Origin: Aquimarina amphilecti
GTDB taxonomy: Bacteria > Bacteroidota > Bacteroidia > Flavobacteriales > Flavobacteriaceae
Direction: 5' to 3'
DNA: 64,000 nt
Assembly: GCF_900109375.1 (NCBI RefSeq)
Contig: NZ_FOAB01000010.1
Coordinates: 111,099-175,098 of the forward strand
Within the stretch, counting starts at the first letter, position 1. Every line of letters begins with the position of its first letter. The notes beneath the pieces are model-generated. The model had not been told where the DNA came from. It did no database searches and worked only from the letters and a program-made list of their open reading frames with translations. This document shows positions 51,728-61,874 of the stretch, piece after piece. A program made the position numbers and the translations under genes.

Positions 51728-53962
51728 CTAATTTTCCGCTTCTTTCAAAGACTCCTTCGCCCATTTCAAGTTATTCTTTGCCATCTGAAAATTTGGAGCA
51801 AGTTTTATTGCTATTTCACAGAATTTAATTGCTTTTTTGTATTGTCCTAAACGATTATATGAAGTGCATAAGTTATTATATGCAATTGGGTTTTCTGGAT
51901 CCTTTTCTAATAGCTCTTCAGTAGCAACAATACTCTTTCTTTGATTTCCTAACTTATAATAATTATCACTTATAAAATTATACTCCTTTATTGTTAAGTT
52001 TTTAGTTTTCCTTCTCTGAATTCCATCATTAGAATTTCTCAAATTATTTTTTGCCAATTCCATATTTGACTTAATTAATAGTGCTTTTTCGCAAGCCAAT
52101 TTAGCCTCATCAAAAAGTAAAAGATTATTATAAATAGAACATAAGTTATTAAAAGCTATATAATTATTTGGATCCAATCGGACTGCCTCTTTTAAGGCAT
52201 TAACACTATTGATGTAATTTTTATTATCATATTCTAATAACGCTAGCTGTCCAAAACTATTAGATGAAGGTTTCTTTTTCAACTTCTCTCTTAATTCAAC
52301 AATATGCTTTCCTAAATTTTTATGATTCTTTATAATAAAACAGACAGGTATATCATCTATTTTAATTTCGTGCACTGTATGATCTTTAGACCAATTCACG
52401 TTCAGATGATCTTTTTCATATTTACCTTCAGCTAACATAACAATAGAATAATCCCACTCTAAAGAGTATCTTCTATCCTTCATATAATATAAACCTGTTT
52501 TTTCTCCTTCTTGATAATCTAGTTTGGTCTGACTACCATAATACATTCGAACTTTTGGCGGATTATCTTTATCTCCAACATTTTCCTCTAACCAATCTAC
52601 AGCTGATTTTACCGCTACCCCATAATAATCTATTTCATAATTACCAAAAGCTCCAGATACACCACCAATAATTGGACTAAAATAAAGTGCTTGTAATGGA
52701 TGATACTGTATCATAAATTTTAATGGTTGTAACATGAGAAATACCACAAAAACAAAAACAGCTCTGACAATATTTTTGGCAGGTATTATAGTGAATAATT
52801 TGCACCAACTAGCTGCACTTAATATAACCATAGGTAATACCAAGAACATGAACTGTCTAGAACCGTCATGGCTATTTGGGTTTGCAATAATGATTAAGAT
52901 CATTGGAAACACTGATGCAAATAAAACCATTGTAAGTCTAAGTATATTTTGCTTTGAGTTTCTAAAATAAAGTATAGGAATAAGGAAAAAACCTAAAAAA
53001 GCGTGCAACGGCATCATTATAATAAATAAATTTTTTATCGCATAATACCAGGGCATATCGAAACTACTTTTCCAGACTCCTTCAAATAATTGTAGGTTCT
53101 CAAATCCTCTAAACTCTCCCATCTTAAACAAAATCTCAACAGGAGCTTTCAAGGGGTTTGTTTGCACATGCGGCCAAAAAATGCTCACAGCAAGATAAGA
53201 CAGTATAGAAATACCTATAGTTTTAGCAAATAAAAGTAATGTTTCTTTCCTTTGAACCTCTTTAAACCTTGATTCATAATTTTGTAAGCACCACCATAAA
53301 AAAACCGCTAAAACAAGATATCCGATAACCATCAAACCAATAACCCTGATATTTATTAATAATGAAATATTTAATATCAAGAAAATAGCCCTTTTTAATG
53401 TAATTACAGGTAACTCTTTTAATAGTTTTATTATATGAAATAAAGAAAACATATAAAATGCGGCAGCTGGAATATCTTTGGGATTATTCATTGAATATCC
53501 AAAAAATACTGGACATAAAACAACAAACAATAAAGCTAATAATCCAGATCTCCAATCCCCTATTTCTCTTCCTATCAACCCGCAAAATAAAAATAATAGA
53601 AAACCAAAAATTGAATTTATCAGGTTTTTAAAAGCATATATGTTATAAAAATCAAAAAACTGGTGTAAAAAATTAGTGAATAAATCAAAAAAGCCACCAA
53701 AGCCATTCATACCACGATTTTCATGTTCCTGACTTAAAGCTACATCGATATAATTACCTTTTTCATCAATTGGGCTTAAACTTGCCACGTCATCTATTCC
53801 TTTAAAATAATTCAGAAGTCTGACACCGTGATCCTGATGTATTTTCGCATCTTCTAACGGGCCATAATCTTTACTTAAAAACATCATGGTCAATCCGATA
53901 ACAAAAGCACTTAATATAAAACCATTTCGGCAATTCATCATTTTTTTAAGAACAAATTCCAT
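51728..53962 (-). CDS. GT-C-like multi-pass membrane protein with C-terminal TPR
   Basis: This 744-residue protein has a long hydrophobic domain (about residues 12-440, perhaps nine to eleven helices) with a large extracytoplasmic loop after helix 1 (DHGVRLLNYFKGIDD and NRGMNGFGG), the arrangement of GT-C glycosyltransferases such as the PMT/ArnT type. A polar domain (about 445-560) precedes three TPR units (about 580-740). The last TPR ends AIKLAPNFQMAKNNLKWA, close to the end of the protein at 58779. It lies at the edge of a sugar-biosynthesis cluster, so glycan transfer is the probable role. Catalytic Asp residues cannot be assigned with certainty. Confidence 0.8.
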   Translation of the reverse strand: MEFVLKKMMNCRNGFILSAFVIGLTMMFLSKDYGPLEDAKIHQDHGVRLLNYFKGIDDVASLSPIDEKGNYIDVALSQEHENRGMNGFGGFFDLFTNFLHQFFDFYNIYAFKNLINSIFGFLLFLFCGLIGREIGDWRSGLLALLFVVLCPVFFGYSMNNPKDIPAAAFYMFSLFHIIKLLKELPVITLKRAIFLILNISLLINIRVIGLMVIGYLVLAVFLWWCLQNYESRFKEVQRKETLLLFAKTIGISILSYLAVSIFWPHVQTNPLKAPVEILFKMGEFRGFENLQLFEGVWKSSFDMPWYYAIKNLFIIMMPLHAFLGFFLIPILYFRNSKQNILRLTMVLFASVFPMILIIIANPNSHDGSRQFMFLVLPMVILSAASWCKLFTIIPAKNIVRAVFVFVVFLMLQPLKFMIQYHPLQALYFSPIIGGVSGAFGNYEIDYYGVAVKSAVDWLEENVGDKDNPPKVRMYYGSQTKLDYQEGEKTGLYYMKDRRYSLEWDYSIVMLAEGKYEKDHLNVNWSKDHTVHEIKIDDIPVCFIIKNHKNLGKHIVELREKLKKKPSSNSFGQLALLEYDNKNYINSVNALKEAVRLDPNNYIAFNNLCSIYNNLLLFDEAKLACEKALLIKSNMELAKNNLRNSNDGIQRRKTKNLTIKEYNFISDNYYKLGNQRKSIVATEELLEKDPENPIAYNNLCTSYNRLGQYKKAIKFCEIAIKLAPNFQMAKNNLKWAKESLKEAEN

Positions 53963-53969
53963 GTAATAC

Positions 53970-55100
53970 TTATTTTTTATCGAAAAAACTTGTGATTAGA
54001 TTTATTATTTTGTTTTGATCTTCCATATGTAATTCATAGTACAGTGGTAATCGTACTAATCTCTCAGAAAACATCTCACAATTCTTTAACTTTATACTAT
54101 CTTTTACGGTCTTATAAAAAGGGCTTTTATGAAGAGACACATAATGAAAAACCGCATATACTCCATTATCTTTTAAATAGTTAATCAACTGACTTCTTTC
54201 TTCTATATGTTCACAAACAATATAAAACAGATGACCATTACACGTGGCATATGCTGGTATTTTTGGCAACCTTAGTAAGCCTTGACTCTCAAGCATTTTA
54301 AGTCCTTCATAATATGTATACCATAAAGTTGTTCTTCTGGATTGAATTTTCTTCAAATTCTCTAATTGAGCATATAAAAAAGCTGCAGTAACATCAGATG
54401 GTAAAAAAGAAGATCCAACATCTACCCAAGAGTATTTATCTACTTCTCCTCTAAAAAAAGCAGATCTATTTGTCCCTTTTTCCCATATAATTTCAGCTCT
54501 TTTATCAAAACGTTTATCATTTATTACTAACATCCCCCCTTCTCCTGAAATAATGTTTTTTGTTTCATGAAATGAAAAGGCTGCCAAATGACCTATGGTA
54601 CCAAGTGGTTTATCTTTATAATAAGAATCTATAGCTTGAGCTGCATCTTCTACAACGAACAAATTATGTTCATTCGCTATATGCATAACTGTATCCATAT
54701 CACAAGACACTCCTGCATAATGAACCACAACTATAGCTTTTGTTTTACTAGAAATTAATCCTTCTAACAAGGTTGCATCAATATTAGGCTCATCACTACG
54801 GGAATCTGCAAATATAATCTTTGCTCCTCTTAACGCAAAGGCATTCGCTGTAGACACGAAAGTATAAGAAGGTATTATAACTTCGTCTCCCGGCTTTATG
54901 TCAACAAGTATTGCCGCCATTTCCAAGGCATCTGTACAAGAGGATGTTAATAAACAATTCCTAAAACCTATATTTTCTTTAAAAAAATTATGACATTTCC
55001 GGGTATAATATCCGTTACCGGAAATTTTCCCTCTTGTGACCGCATCTTTTATATAGTACAGTTCATCACCAGTCATATAGGGTTTATTAAATGGAATCAT
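53970..55100 (-). CDS. DegT/DnrJ sugar aminotransferase, RffA/WecE-like
   Basis: This 376-residue PLP enzyme aminates a nucleotide-linked keto-sugar; the closest pattern is dTDP-4-amino-4,6-dideoxygalactose transaminase (RffA, WecE). MIPFNKPYMTGDEL and the Lys181 Schiff-base residue in SFHETKNI are characteristic. Other conserved blocks are SCTDALEMAA, IPSYTF and VVEDAAQA. It is part of the minus-strand cluster; its partner dehydratase and nucleotidyltransferase are not in the window. Confidence 0.9.
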   Translation of the reverse strand: MIPFNKPYMTGDELYYIKDAVTRGKISGNGYYTRKCHNFFKENIGFRNCLLTSSCTDALEMAAILVDIKPGDEVIIPSYTFVSTANAFALRGAKIIFADSRSDEPNIDATLLEGLISSKTKAIVVVHYAGVSCDMDTVMHIANEHNLFVVEDAAQAIDSYYKDKPLGTIGHLAAFSFHETKNIISGEGGMLVINDKRFDKRAEIIWEKGTNRSAFFRGEVDKYSWVDVGSSFLPSDVTAAFLYAQLENLKKIQSRRTTLWYTYYEGLKMLESQGLLRLPKIPAYATCNGHLFYIVCEHIEERSQLINYLKDNGVYAVFHYVSLHKSPFYKTVKDSIKLKNCEMFSERLVRLPLYYELHMEDQNKIINLITSFFDKK

Positions 55101-55222
55101 CGAAATTAATTAAGTTACAAAAAGTTAAATTAACCAAATTGTCTTTAATAAACTAGGTATAATTTATACAAATTCTTTAGTCAAAAGATTTTTAGTAATT
55201 ATAAGAAGAAAATCTAAAATTA

Positions 55223-56011
55223 TTAAATAGGTGTGAATTTTGCTTTGTCAGGCAGTAAAAATTTCATGAACGCAATTTCCTCTGGAGTTCCTCTTTTTGT
55301 ATAATTTCTTGACGACACTATAAAATATGAGATTTTATCACTTTTTATTTCACTTTCGTATTGAATAATTTCTATAGTACTACTTTCTATACCAGCAGCT
55401 ACAATATATTCTTGCATTTTTCTTGTTTTTTCAGACAAAGAAACTTCCATAAATTGATTTCCTACTTTATCGGTTAAATCTTTTGCTGGTGCACCGCCAT
55501 AGATTCGATTATACTCCATGTCCGACGTAACAACTGATCCTGCTAAAGCTAAAGATTTATTCTTAGCCTTAATAGGAGACACTATACAATGGCCAACAAA
55601 CCATACATCATCTCCAACTTCAAGTTTTTGTTCAGATTTAAAACGACATCCCTCTAGAGTATCTCCGTATTTAATATGACTCCACAATTGAGATTGAGCT
55701 CCTATACCACAATTATTACCTATAGAAACTCCACCTATTGAATCTATTATTGTAAATTGTCCGACCCACGCATTATGACCAATTTTACAAGGCTTATAAC
55801 CATGTATATTAGTATCGTGATGAATTTTTGAGTAATCGCCTAAACTAAATTCATCTACAATAATTTGAACATTAGCCCCTATGTAACAGTTATCTCCTAT
55901 TACAATTCTACTAGCCTTTCCATCAAGGCCTCTTATCACAGCTGTAGGCTCTATTATAGTATTATTGCCTACTTCTATATATTCTGCTTTAATGTTTTTA
56001 TAATCTTTCAT
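55223..56011 (-). CDS. Hexapeptide-repeat acyltransferase
   Basis: This 262-residue protein has a left-handed beta-helix of hexapeptide repeats (NTIIEPTAVIRG, IVIGDNCYIGANV, CKIGHNAWVG, VSIGNNCGIG and VGDDVWFVG) across about residues 15-170, and a unique C-terminal domain. Such enzymes transfer acetyl groups to sugars. Its first codons overlap the end of the glycosyltransferase gene by four bases (ATGA). The acceptor is unknown. Confidence 0.85.
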   Translation of the reverse strand: MKDYKNIKAEYIEVGNNTIIEPTAVIRGLDGKASRIVIGDNCYIGANVQIIVDEFSLGDYSKIHHDTNIHGYKPCKIGHNAWVGQFTIIDSIGGVSIGNNCGIGAQSQLWSHIKYGDTLEGCRFKSEQKLEVGDDVWFVGHCIVSPIKAKNKSLALAGSVVTSDMEYNRIYGGAPAKDLTDKVGNQFMEVSLSEKTRKMQEYIVAAGIESSTIEIIQYESEIKSDKISYFIVSSRNYTKRGTPEEIAFMKFLLPDKAKFTPI

Positions 56012-56925
56012 TCTATAGTTTCATCAATTATAAATGTAGGTCTTTTTTTTGCTGTATCAAATATCTTACCTACATATAAACCAAGAATTCCTATAGAGAA
56101 TATAATAATACCAGCCAAAAACCAAATAGACAATATAAGACTGGTGTAACCTAAAATTACTATTCCATTGGTTAAATATTTAAATAAATAATAACAACCT
56201 ACTAAAAAAGAAAAAAGGGAAATTAAAAAGCCAAAACGAACAGTAAGCATTAATGGTTTATTAGAAAATGTCAAAAATGTATTAACAGCAAGCTTAAATA
56301 ATTTTGAAAAAGTATATGTTGATTTGCCTATTTCTCTTTTAGAATGATCAACATCAATTGCTGTTTTACTAAACCCTACCCACTGAATCATAATTGGGAA
56401 AACTCTAATAACATCTCCCATTTTTAAAACAGATTCTATAACTTTCTTATGATATATCCCAAAATTAGCAACTGTTCTATCCTGTTTTGTATCCGTGAAA
56501 AATGACAACATTTTATAAAAAAAGATTGAAAACATTTTTTTAAAGAAACTATCTTTTCGCACTTTTCTTCGTGCTAACACTATATCATATCCTTCTTTAG
56601 TTTTATTATAAAGCTTTTCAATTTCTTCAGGTTGATCTTGCAGATCACAATCCATAACTACTATCCAATCCCCTGTCGCTTTATGTAACCCAGCCGTAAT
56701 AGCATAATGCTGCCCAAAATTCCTACTAAGCTTTATTCCTATAACTTTTTTATTTATAGTGGCTATATCCTTTATAATTGCCCAAGAATCGTCTGGACTA
56801 TTATCTTCAACTAAAATAATTTCATAATCATCTGTTACTTTGGTTACCCCTTGATTGATACGCTCAATTAATAGAGGTATTATATTTTCAGCTTTATATA
56901 CAGGGCTAATAATAGATAATTTCAT
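56008..56925 (-). CDS. Family 2 glycosyltransferase, DPM1/ArnC-like with C-terminal membrane segments
   Basis: This 305-residue enzyme has a GT-A domain (about residues 1-220) with SIISPVYKAENII, ILVEDNSPDDSW and the metal motif VVMDCDLQDQ. Two membrane helices follow (about 235-255 and 267-290). The pattern matches transferases that load sugars onto polyprenyl phosphate. The lipid-linked sugar would feed a GT-C enzyme such as the neighbour at 51728 (inference). Confidence 0.9.
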   Translation of the reverse strand: MKLSIISPVYKAENIIPLLIERINQGVTKVTDDYEIILVEDNSPDDSWAIIKDIATINKKVIGIKLSRNFGQHYAITAGLHKATGDWIVVMDCDLQDQPEEIEKLYNKTKEGYDIVLARRKVRKDSFFKKMFSIFFYKMLSFFTDTKQDRTVANFGIYHKKVIESVLKMGDVIRVFPIMIQWVGFSKTAIDVDHSKREIGKSTYTFSKLFKLAVNTFLTFSNKPLMLTVRFGFLISLFSFLVGCYYLFKYLTNGIVILGYTSLILSIWFLAGIIIFSIGILGLYVGKIFDTAKKRPTFIIDETIE

Positions 56926-56986
56926 TTTTTAAATTTTACTCAAATTCTAATATATTTTAAAAAAACAATTCCTACAAAAAGACTTG

Positions 56987-57940
56987 CTAAATAACTCTCT
57001 TCATAAAAGGATGATAATCCCCAATTAAAGGAGAAATTTCAGCATTTCTAATGTCGTGAACTATTTGTATTGAAGGTTTCGCTTCTAACAAACCAAATCC
57101 CTTTCCTTTTAAAATACTTTCATAACTTCTAGTATGCAACTCTGTAAAGCCTGTACTAAATTCAATTTCTTCATTATCAATAGTAATTGAACGATATGTA
57201 CGTTTACCTTCTGCTTTTATAGCATCGGGAATATTATCATAATTAATAGATAAAAACCATCGTACTCTAGCTCTTTCAAATTCTAAAAATCCAGAGGCAC
57301 TATCATCTGTTAACAAATGAACTTTGTTTCCTTTAACCTTTCCAAAAACCCAAGATAACATATCATAGAAATGAACTCCAATATTTGTTGCAATTCCGCC
57401 AGATTTTGAAACATCACCTTTCCAAGAAGCATGATACCAATTACCACGAGAAGTTAGATAGGTTAAGTCGAAATCATATATTTTATCATTTGGACCATTA
57501 TCAACTTTTTCTTTTAAAGCAATAATACTAGGATGCAATCTTAACTGAAGTATCGTATTTACATTTCCTACCGATTCACTTTCTATTTCTATTAATGTAT
57601 CAATATTCCAGGGATTAAGAACCAAGGGTTTTTCACAAATTGCACTTGCTCCTCTTCTTAAAGCCATTCTAATATGCGAATCATGTAAGTAATTTGGGGT
57701 ACATATACTTACATAATCCAACTGAATATTTTTTCTTCTTTTCAGTTTTTCAATATGCCGATCAAAACGTTCAAATTCTACAAAAAAATCGGAATCTGGA
57801 AAATAACTATCAATAACACCTACACTATCAAACTTATCTAAAGCTGCTATCAAATTATTATTGGTATCCTTAATTGCTTTAAGATGTCTAGGGGCGATAT
57901 AACCTCCAACACCCATAATTGCAAAATTTTTATTATTCAT
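56987..57940 (-). CDS. Gfo/Idh/MocA oxidoreductase, WlbA-like
   Basis: This 317-residue NAD-dependent sugar dehydrogenase has the Rossmann start IMGVGGYIAPRHLKAI, the EKPLVLNPWN motif with the catalytic Lys, and GVHFYDMLSWVFG. It resembles WlbA/WbpB, which oxidises UDP-GlcNAc-uronic acid at C3. The next gene upstream is a WbpD-like acyltransferase, with three bases between them, supporting a 3-amino-uronic-acid pathway. The 3-aminotransferase could be the DegT-type enzyme at 53970, but that is uncertain. Confidence 0.88.
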   Translation of the reverse strand: MNNKNFAIMGVGGYIAPRHLKAIKDTNNNLIAALDKFDSVGVIDSYFPDSDFFVEFERFDRHIEKLKRRKNIQLDYVSICTPNYLHDSHIRMALRRGASAICEKPLVLNPWNIDTLIEIESESVGNVNTILQLRLHPSIIALKEKVDNGPNDKIYDFDLTYLTSRGNWYHASWKGDVSKSGGIATNIGVHFYDMLSWVFGKVKGNKVHLLTDDSASGFLEFERARVRWFLSINYDNIPDAIKAEGKRTYRSITIDNEEIEFSTGFTELHTRSYESILKGKGFGLLEAKPSIQIVHDIRNAEISPLIGDYHPFMKRVI

Positions 57941-57943
57941 AAA

Positions 57944-58519
57944 TTAAATTTTAGAAACAGTTTCATCAATAAGTTCATATTGTTCTTTACTTTCAGAGCA
58001 AACTGCCTTATTTTTTATATCAAAAACCAACCTAGATCCATACTCACTCATCCACCCTATTTGTTTTGCAGGGTTACCCACCATCAATGAATATGGTTTT
58101 ACTTCTTTAGTAATAACTGAACCGGCACCAATAAAAGCATATTTACCAATGTTATTACCACAAACAATAGTGGCATTCGCTCCTATTGTTGCACCTTCGC
58201 CAACATGGGTTTTAGCATACTCCCCTCTTCTATTTACAATACTCCTAGGGTTAATAACATTGGTAAAAACGCAAGAAGGCCCAAGGAAAACATTATCATC
58301 ACAAGTAACTCCTGTATATAAAGAAACATTATTCTGAACTTTTACATTATTTCCTAAAACTACTTCTGGAGAAATTACAACGTTTTGACCAATATTACAT
58401 TTCTCTCCAATTATAGATCCTGACATAATATGAGAAAAATGCCAAATTTTGGTACTCTTTCCTATTTTACAATCCGAATCAATAACAGCTGTTTCGTGAG
58501 CAAAATATCCCGTATCCAT
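57944..58519 (-). CDS. Hexapeptide-repeat N-acetyltransferase, WbpD/WlbB-like
   Basis: This 191-residue protein has a left-handed beta-helix (AVIDSDCKIGKSTKIWHFS, IIGEKCNIGQNVVISP, VKVQNNVSLYTGV and VGEGATIGANATIVCG) and the conserved LGPSCVFTNVINPRS. The latter loop and the overall length are typical of WbpD, which acetylates a 3-amino sugar. It is the first gene of the minus-strand cluster and is directly followed by the WlbA-like gene. Confidence 0.88.
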   Translation of the reverse strand: MDTGYFAHETAVIDSDCKIGKSTKIWHFSHIMSGSIIGEKCNIGQNVVISPEVVLGNNVKVQNNVSLYTGVTCDDNVFLGPSCVFTNVINPRSIVNRRGEYAKTHVGEGATIGANATIVCGNNIGKYAFIGAGSVITKEVKPYSLMVGNPAKQIGWMSEYGSRLVFDIKNKAVCSESKEQYELIDETVSKI

Positions 58520-58778
58520 AAGTACAATCTAAAAATTATTAAAGTTTATTTTTTTAAAGATCTTCAAATATAAAATAAATCGTTCTATTTGTTTTAAAAT
58601 AAGAAGTACACAAGACGCTGTATTTTTTTATAAGTAACAATATCATAAACACAACTTAAAACTAGTATATTTAACACCAAAACGGATTTATAACAACGAC
58701 AGCTTTCAATAGGCGCAGCTATAAAAAGATTGTTTATATTGTATTGATAATTACTTTCTAAAAAAACTTAGAAAATAT

Positions 58779-60737
58779 ATGTTTAAAGATTTCGCTTCTA
58801 GAAAATTTGAGATTTTTATCTTGATGCTTATTATCGGGGCTACTATTATTTTTTATATAGGTCATTTTGACAACCCTTTCTTCTTTGATGATAAACATAC
58901 CATATCTGAAAATGAATCTATTCGAAGTTTAAAAAATTGGACTGATTTTTTCACCGATGCAGACACTTTTAGCTCCTTACCTGCTAACAGAGCTTATCGA
59001 CCTATGATCACATTAATGAATGCTATTGATTATTCTTTAGCTGGAGGTTTAAAATCTACATATTTCCATTATCATATCTTTTTCTGGTTTTTAGTACTTA
59101 TCATTCTCGTTTATTTACTCACTAAACATATATATGAAATTTCTGAAGAAGCGAATAAATATATTGGGATTATTGCTTTTTTTGGTACCGCGTGGTTTGC
59201 TTTACATACTGCTAATGCAGAAACAATTAATTATATATGTGCTCGTTCTGACTCTTTTTCCACACTGTGTATTGTTATTTCTCTTCTTTTATATATACAT
59301 CCGTTTGGCAGAAAATGGTTTTTATATTTAATTACAATGATAATCGGAATTTGGACAAAACAAACAGGGGTTATGTTTTTTCCTATTTTATCTATATACA
59401 TACTACTATTTGAGGAAGAATCCTTGTTAACAAGTTTTAAAACTAATACCGCATCCAAAATTTATAAATACCTGAAAAAGATAGCTCCTGCTGGGATAAT
59501 AGCTATCTCTCTTTTTGTATTTAATCAATATTTTCTAACCCCTTCTTCGACACACTCCACGAATTATGATGTTTCGCGATTTGAATATTTCAGCACGCAA
59601 TGGTATGTCACAATACATTATTTAGGAAATTTCATATTACCTGTAAATTTAAGCGCTGACCCTGATCTTGCTATTATTAAACCTTGGTATCATTTTAAGA
59701 ATATTTTTGGGTTACTCATTATCGTTTCTTTGTTTGTTTTAATGATTAAAACATCCTTTAATAAAAAACTAAGACCAATCTCTTTTGGAATAGCGTGGTT
59801 CTTTATAGCACTCCTTCCTACCGCAATTAATCCTTTATTTCAAATAGCAAATGACCATAGAACCTTCTTTCCTTATATAGGCCTTTTTATAGCAATTCCA
59901 TATGGAACGGTTTTATTACTTAAAAAATTAGAATTATTTAAAAAATACAAAACAATCGTAATTTCAATATCCATATTAATTTTCATTGCTCACGGAATAG
60001 GTGTAATTAAAAGAACTGAGGTATGGTCTTCTCCAGAAACATTATGGTATGATGTAACCGAAAAAAGTCCTAAAAACGGACGAGGTTTGATGAATTATGG
60101 ACTAACTCATATGGCAAAAGGAGATTACGAAAACGCTCTCCTATATTTTAACAAAGCACTTAAGCTTCTTCCTAATTACTATGTATTACATATAAATCTA
60201 GGGATACTCTATCATTCAACTAATAATGAAGCAAAAGCCATAGAACACTTTAAAAAAGCACTCAACCTTAATTCTTCTTCTCCAGATCCGGAATATTGTT
60301 ATGCTATTTTCCTGATTGATAAAGAGCGATATATTGAAGCGGAAAAATATCTCAACTTAGCTATTCAAAAAAGCCCTAATCATATAAGATCAAAAGAATT
60401 GTTAGCTAAGATTTCAGGAAACACAAATAACCATAAACAAGAAATAACTAAACTTGAAAATAATATAACAAATAATAATTCTCTAGAAAATTACATAGAG
60501 CTTAGTTTAAGGTATTATGACATTAAAAATTATGAAAAAGTTATTGAAACTTGTAAAATAATTCTAAAACTTGATCCAAAAAACATTAACGCTTACAATA
60601 ATTTATGTGCGGCTTACAATCAATTAAAAAAATGGGAATTAGGAGAAGAGGCTTGCAAAAAAGCTTTAGAAATTGACCCTGACTTTCAATTAGCTAAGAA
60701 TAACCTTAGATGGGCAACAGACAACATAAACAAATAA
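58779..60737 (+). CDS. TMTC-like membrane protein with C-terminal TPR
   Basis: This 652-residue protein has about ten hydrophobic helices in residues 10-420. The loop after helix 1 has FDNPFFFDDKHTISEN, and NRAYRPMITL and the paired acidic residues resemble the O-mannosyltransferase-like TMTC/DUF1736 group. Six to seven TPR units (about 440-650) follow. The last one (ALEIDPDFQLAKNNLRWA) resembles the end of the protein at 51728. It is divergent from the sugar cluster and near two further glycan genes; it probably glycosylates proteins or lipids at the outer face of the inner membrane. Confidence 0.82.
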   Translation: MFKDFASRKFEIFILMLIIGATIIFYIGHFDNPFFFDDKHTISENESIRSLKNWTDFFTDADTFSSLPANRAYRPMITLMNAIDYSLAGGLKSTYFHYHIFFWFLVLIILVYLLTKHIYEISEEANKYIGIIAFFGTAWFALHTANAETINYICARSDSFSTLCIVISLLLYIHPFGRKWFLYLITMIIGIWTKQTGVMFFPILSIYILLFEEESLLTSFKTNTASKIYKYLKKIAPAGIIAISLFVFNQYFLTPSSTHSTNYDVSRFEYFSTQWYVTIHYLGNFILPVNLSADPDLAIIKPWYHFKNIFGLLIIVSLFVLMIKTSFNKKLRPISFGIAWFFIALLPTAINPLFQIANDHRTFFPYIGLFIAIPYGTVLLLKKLELFKKYKTIVISISILIFIAHGIGVIKRTEVWSSPETLWYDVTEKSPKNGRGLMNYGLTHMAKGDYENALLYFNKALKLLPNYYVLHINLGILYHSTNNEAKAIEHFKKALNLNSSSPDPEYCYAIFLIDKERYIEAEKYLNLAIQKSPNHIRSKELLAKISGNTNNHKQEITKLENNITNNNSLENYIELSLRYYDIKNYEKVIETCKIILKLDPKNINAYNNLCAAYNQLKKWELGEEACKKALEIDPDFQLAKNNLRWATDNINK

Positions 60738-60760
60738 CACCAAGTACAAAATAATTCACA

Positions 60761-61861
60761 ATGCTTAATAATAAAACAATTGCAGTAGTAGTTCCTTGTT
60801 ATAATGAATCACAGCAAATAATGATGGTTCTCGATAGTATGCCATCATTTGTTGATCGAATAATAGTTGTAGATGATGCTTCTAAGGATGATACAGTTGG
60901 AACTGTTATGAAGCATTTAACCAATAATTCTTCCACATTTAAACTAACATCTAACTTAAAAAGTGAAATTACGCCAAACATTTATAATCGCGCAGATATT
61001 GAAGTAAGACAAAAAAGTATTGATGAAATACAAAAGTTTACTCCATCCGAAATTATAAATAAAAATCCTGATGAAGAAAAAATAATTGTAATTAAACATC
61101 TTACCAATGGCGGAGTTGGTGCTGCGATAGCAACTGGATACAAATGGTGTAAAGACCATGATATTGATTGTACGGCTGTTATGGCAGGAGATGGACAAAT
61201 GGATCCTGACGAACTAGAATCCATATGTAAACCGGTTGTAGAAGAAGATATAGATTATGTAAAAGGAAACAGATTAATACATAAAAGCGCATGGGTTATT
61301 ATACCAAGAGTACGGTTCTTAGGAAATTCAATTCTTAGTATTTTAACTAAGGTTGCCTCTGGTTATTGGGGAGTATCTGATACACAAAGTGGATATACAG
61401 CTATATCTAATAATGCACTAAATTCTGTACCACTTTATGATATCTATAAAAGATACGGAATGCCAAATGATCTTTTAGTTAAATTAAATATTGCATTTTG
61501 TACTATTAGAGAAGTAAAGATTAAACCTATTTACGGAGTAGGCGAAAAATCAAAATTAAACATCATTAAAGTCTCTCTACCTATACTCTTTTTACTTATT
61601 CGTTGCTTTTTCAAAAGGTTACAAACAAAGTACTTATACAGAAGCTTTCATCCTTTATACTTACTTTATTGGGTAGCCTTCATTATTGGCATTATAAATA
61701 GTTATTTTCTATATCAATTAATAGCCAATTTTTTCATACCTAATTCGAAAACACCTACAGATTATCTAATCATATTTATTTTCTTAACAATATCAGGATT
61801 CCAATCATTATTATTTGCTATGTGGATGGACATACAAGACAATGAAAGATTAGCTAAATAG
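60761..61861 (+). CDS. Family 2 glycosyltransferase
   Basis: This 366-residue protein has a GT-A domain with AVVVPCYNESQQI, RIIVVDDASKDDT and the metal-binding AVMAGDGQMDPDEL. An unusual insertion of about 55 residues (about 52-108) separates the first two from the usual GGVGAAIATGY block. Two C-terminal hydrophobic segments anchor it (about 300-365). It lies 23 bases after the TMTC-like gene and is probably its partner. Acceptor and donor are unknown. Confidence 0.9.
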   Translation: MLNNKTIAVVVPCYNESQQIMMVLDSMPSFVDRIIVVDDASKDDTVGTVMKHLTNNSSTFKLTSNLKSEITPNIYNRADIEVRQKSIDEIQKFTPSEIINKNPDEEKIIVIKHLTNGGVGAAIATGYKWCKDHDIDCTAVMAGDGQMDPDELESICKPVVEEDIDYVKGNRLIHKSAWVIIPRVRFLGNSILSILTKVASGYWGVSDTQSGYTAISNNALNSVPLYDIYKRYGMPNDLLVKLNIAFCTIREVKIKPIYGVGEKSKLNIIKVSLPILFLLIRCFFKRLQTKYLYRSFHPLYLLYWVAFIIGIINSYFLYQLIANFFIPNSKTPTDYLIIFIFLTISGFQSLLFAMWMDIQDNERLAK

Positions 61862-61874
61862 CTAATAGGTTTTA

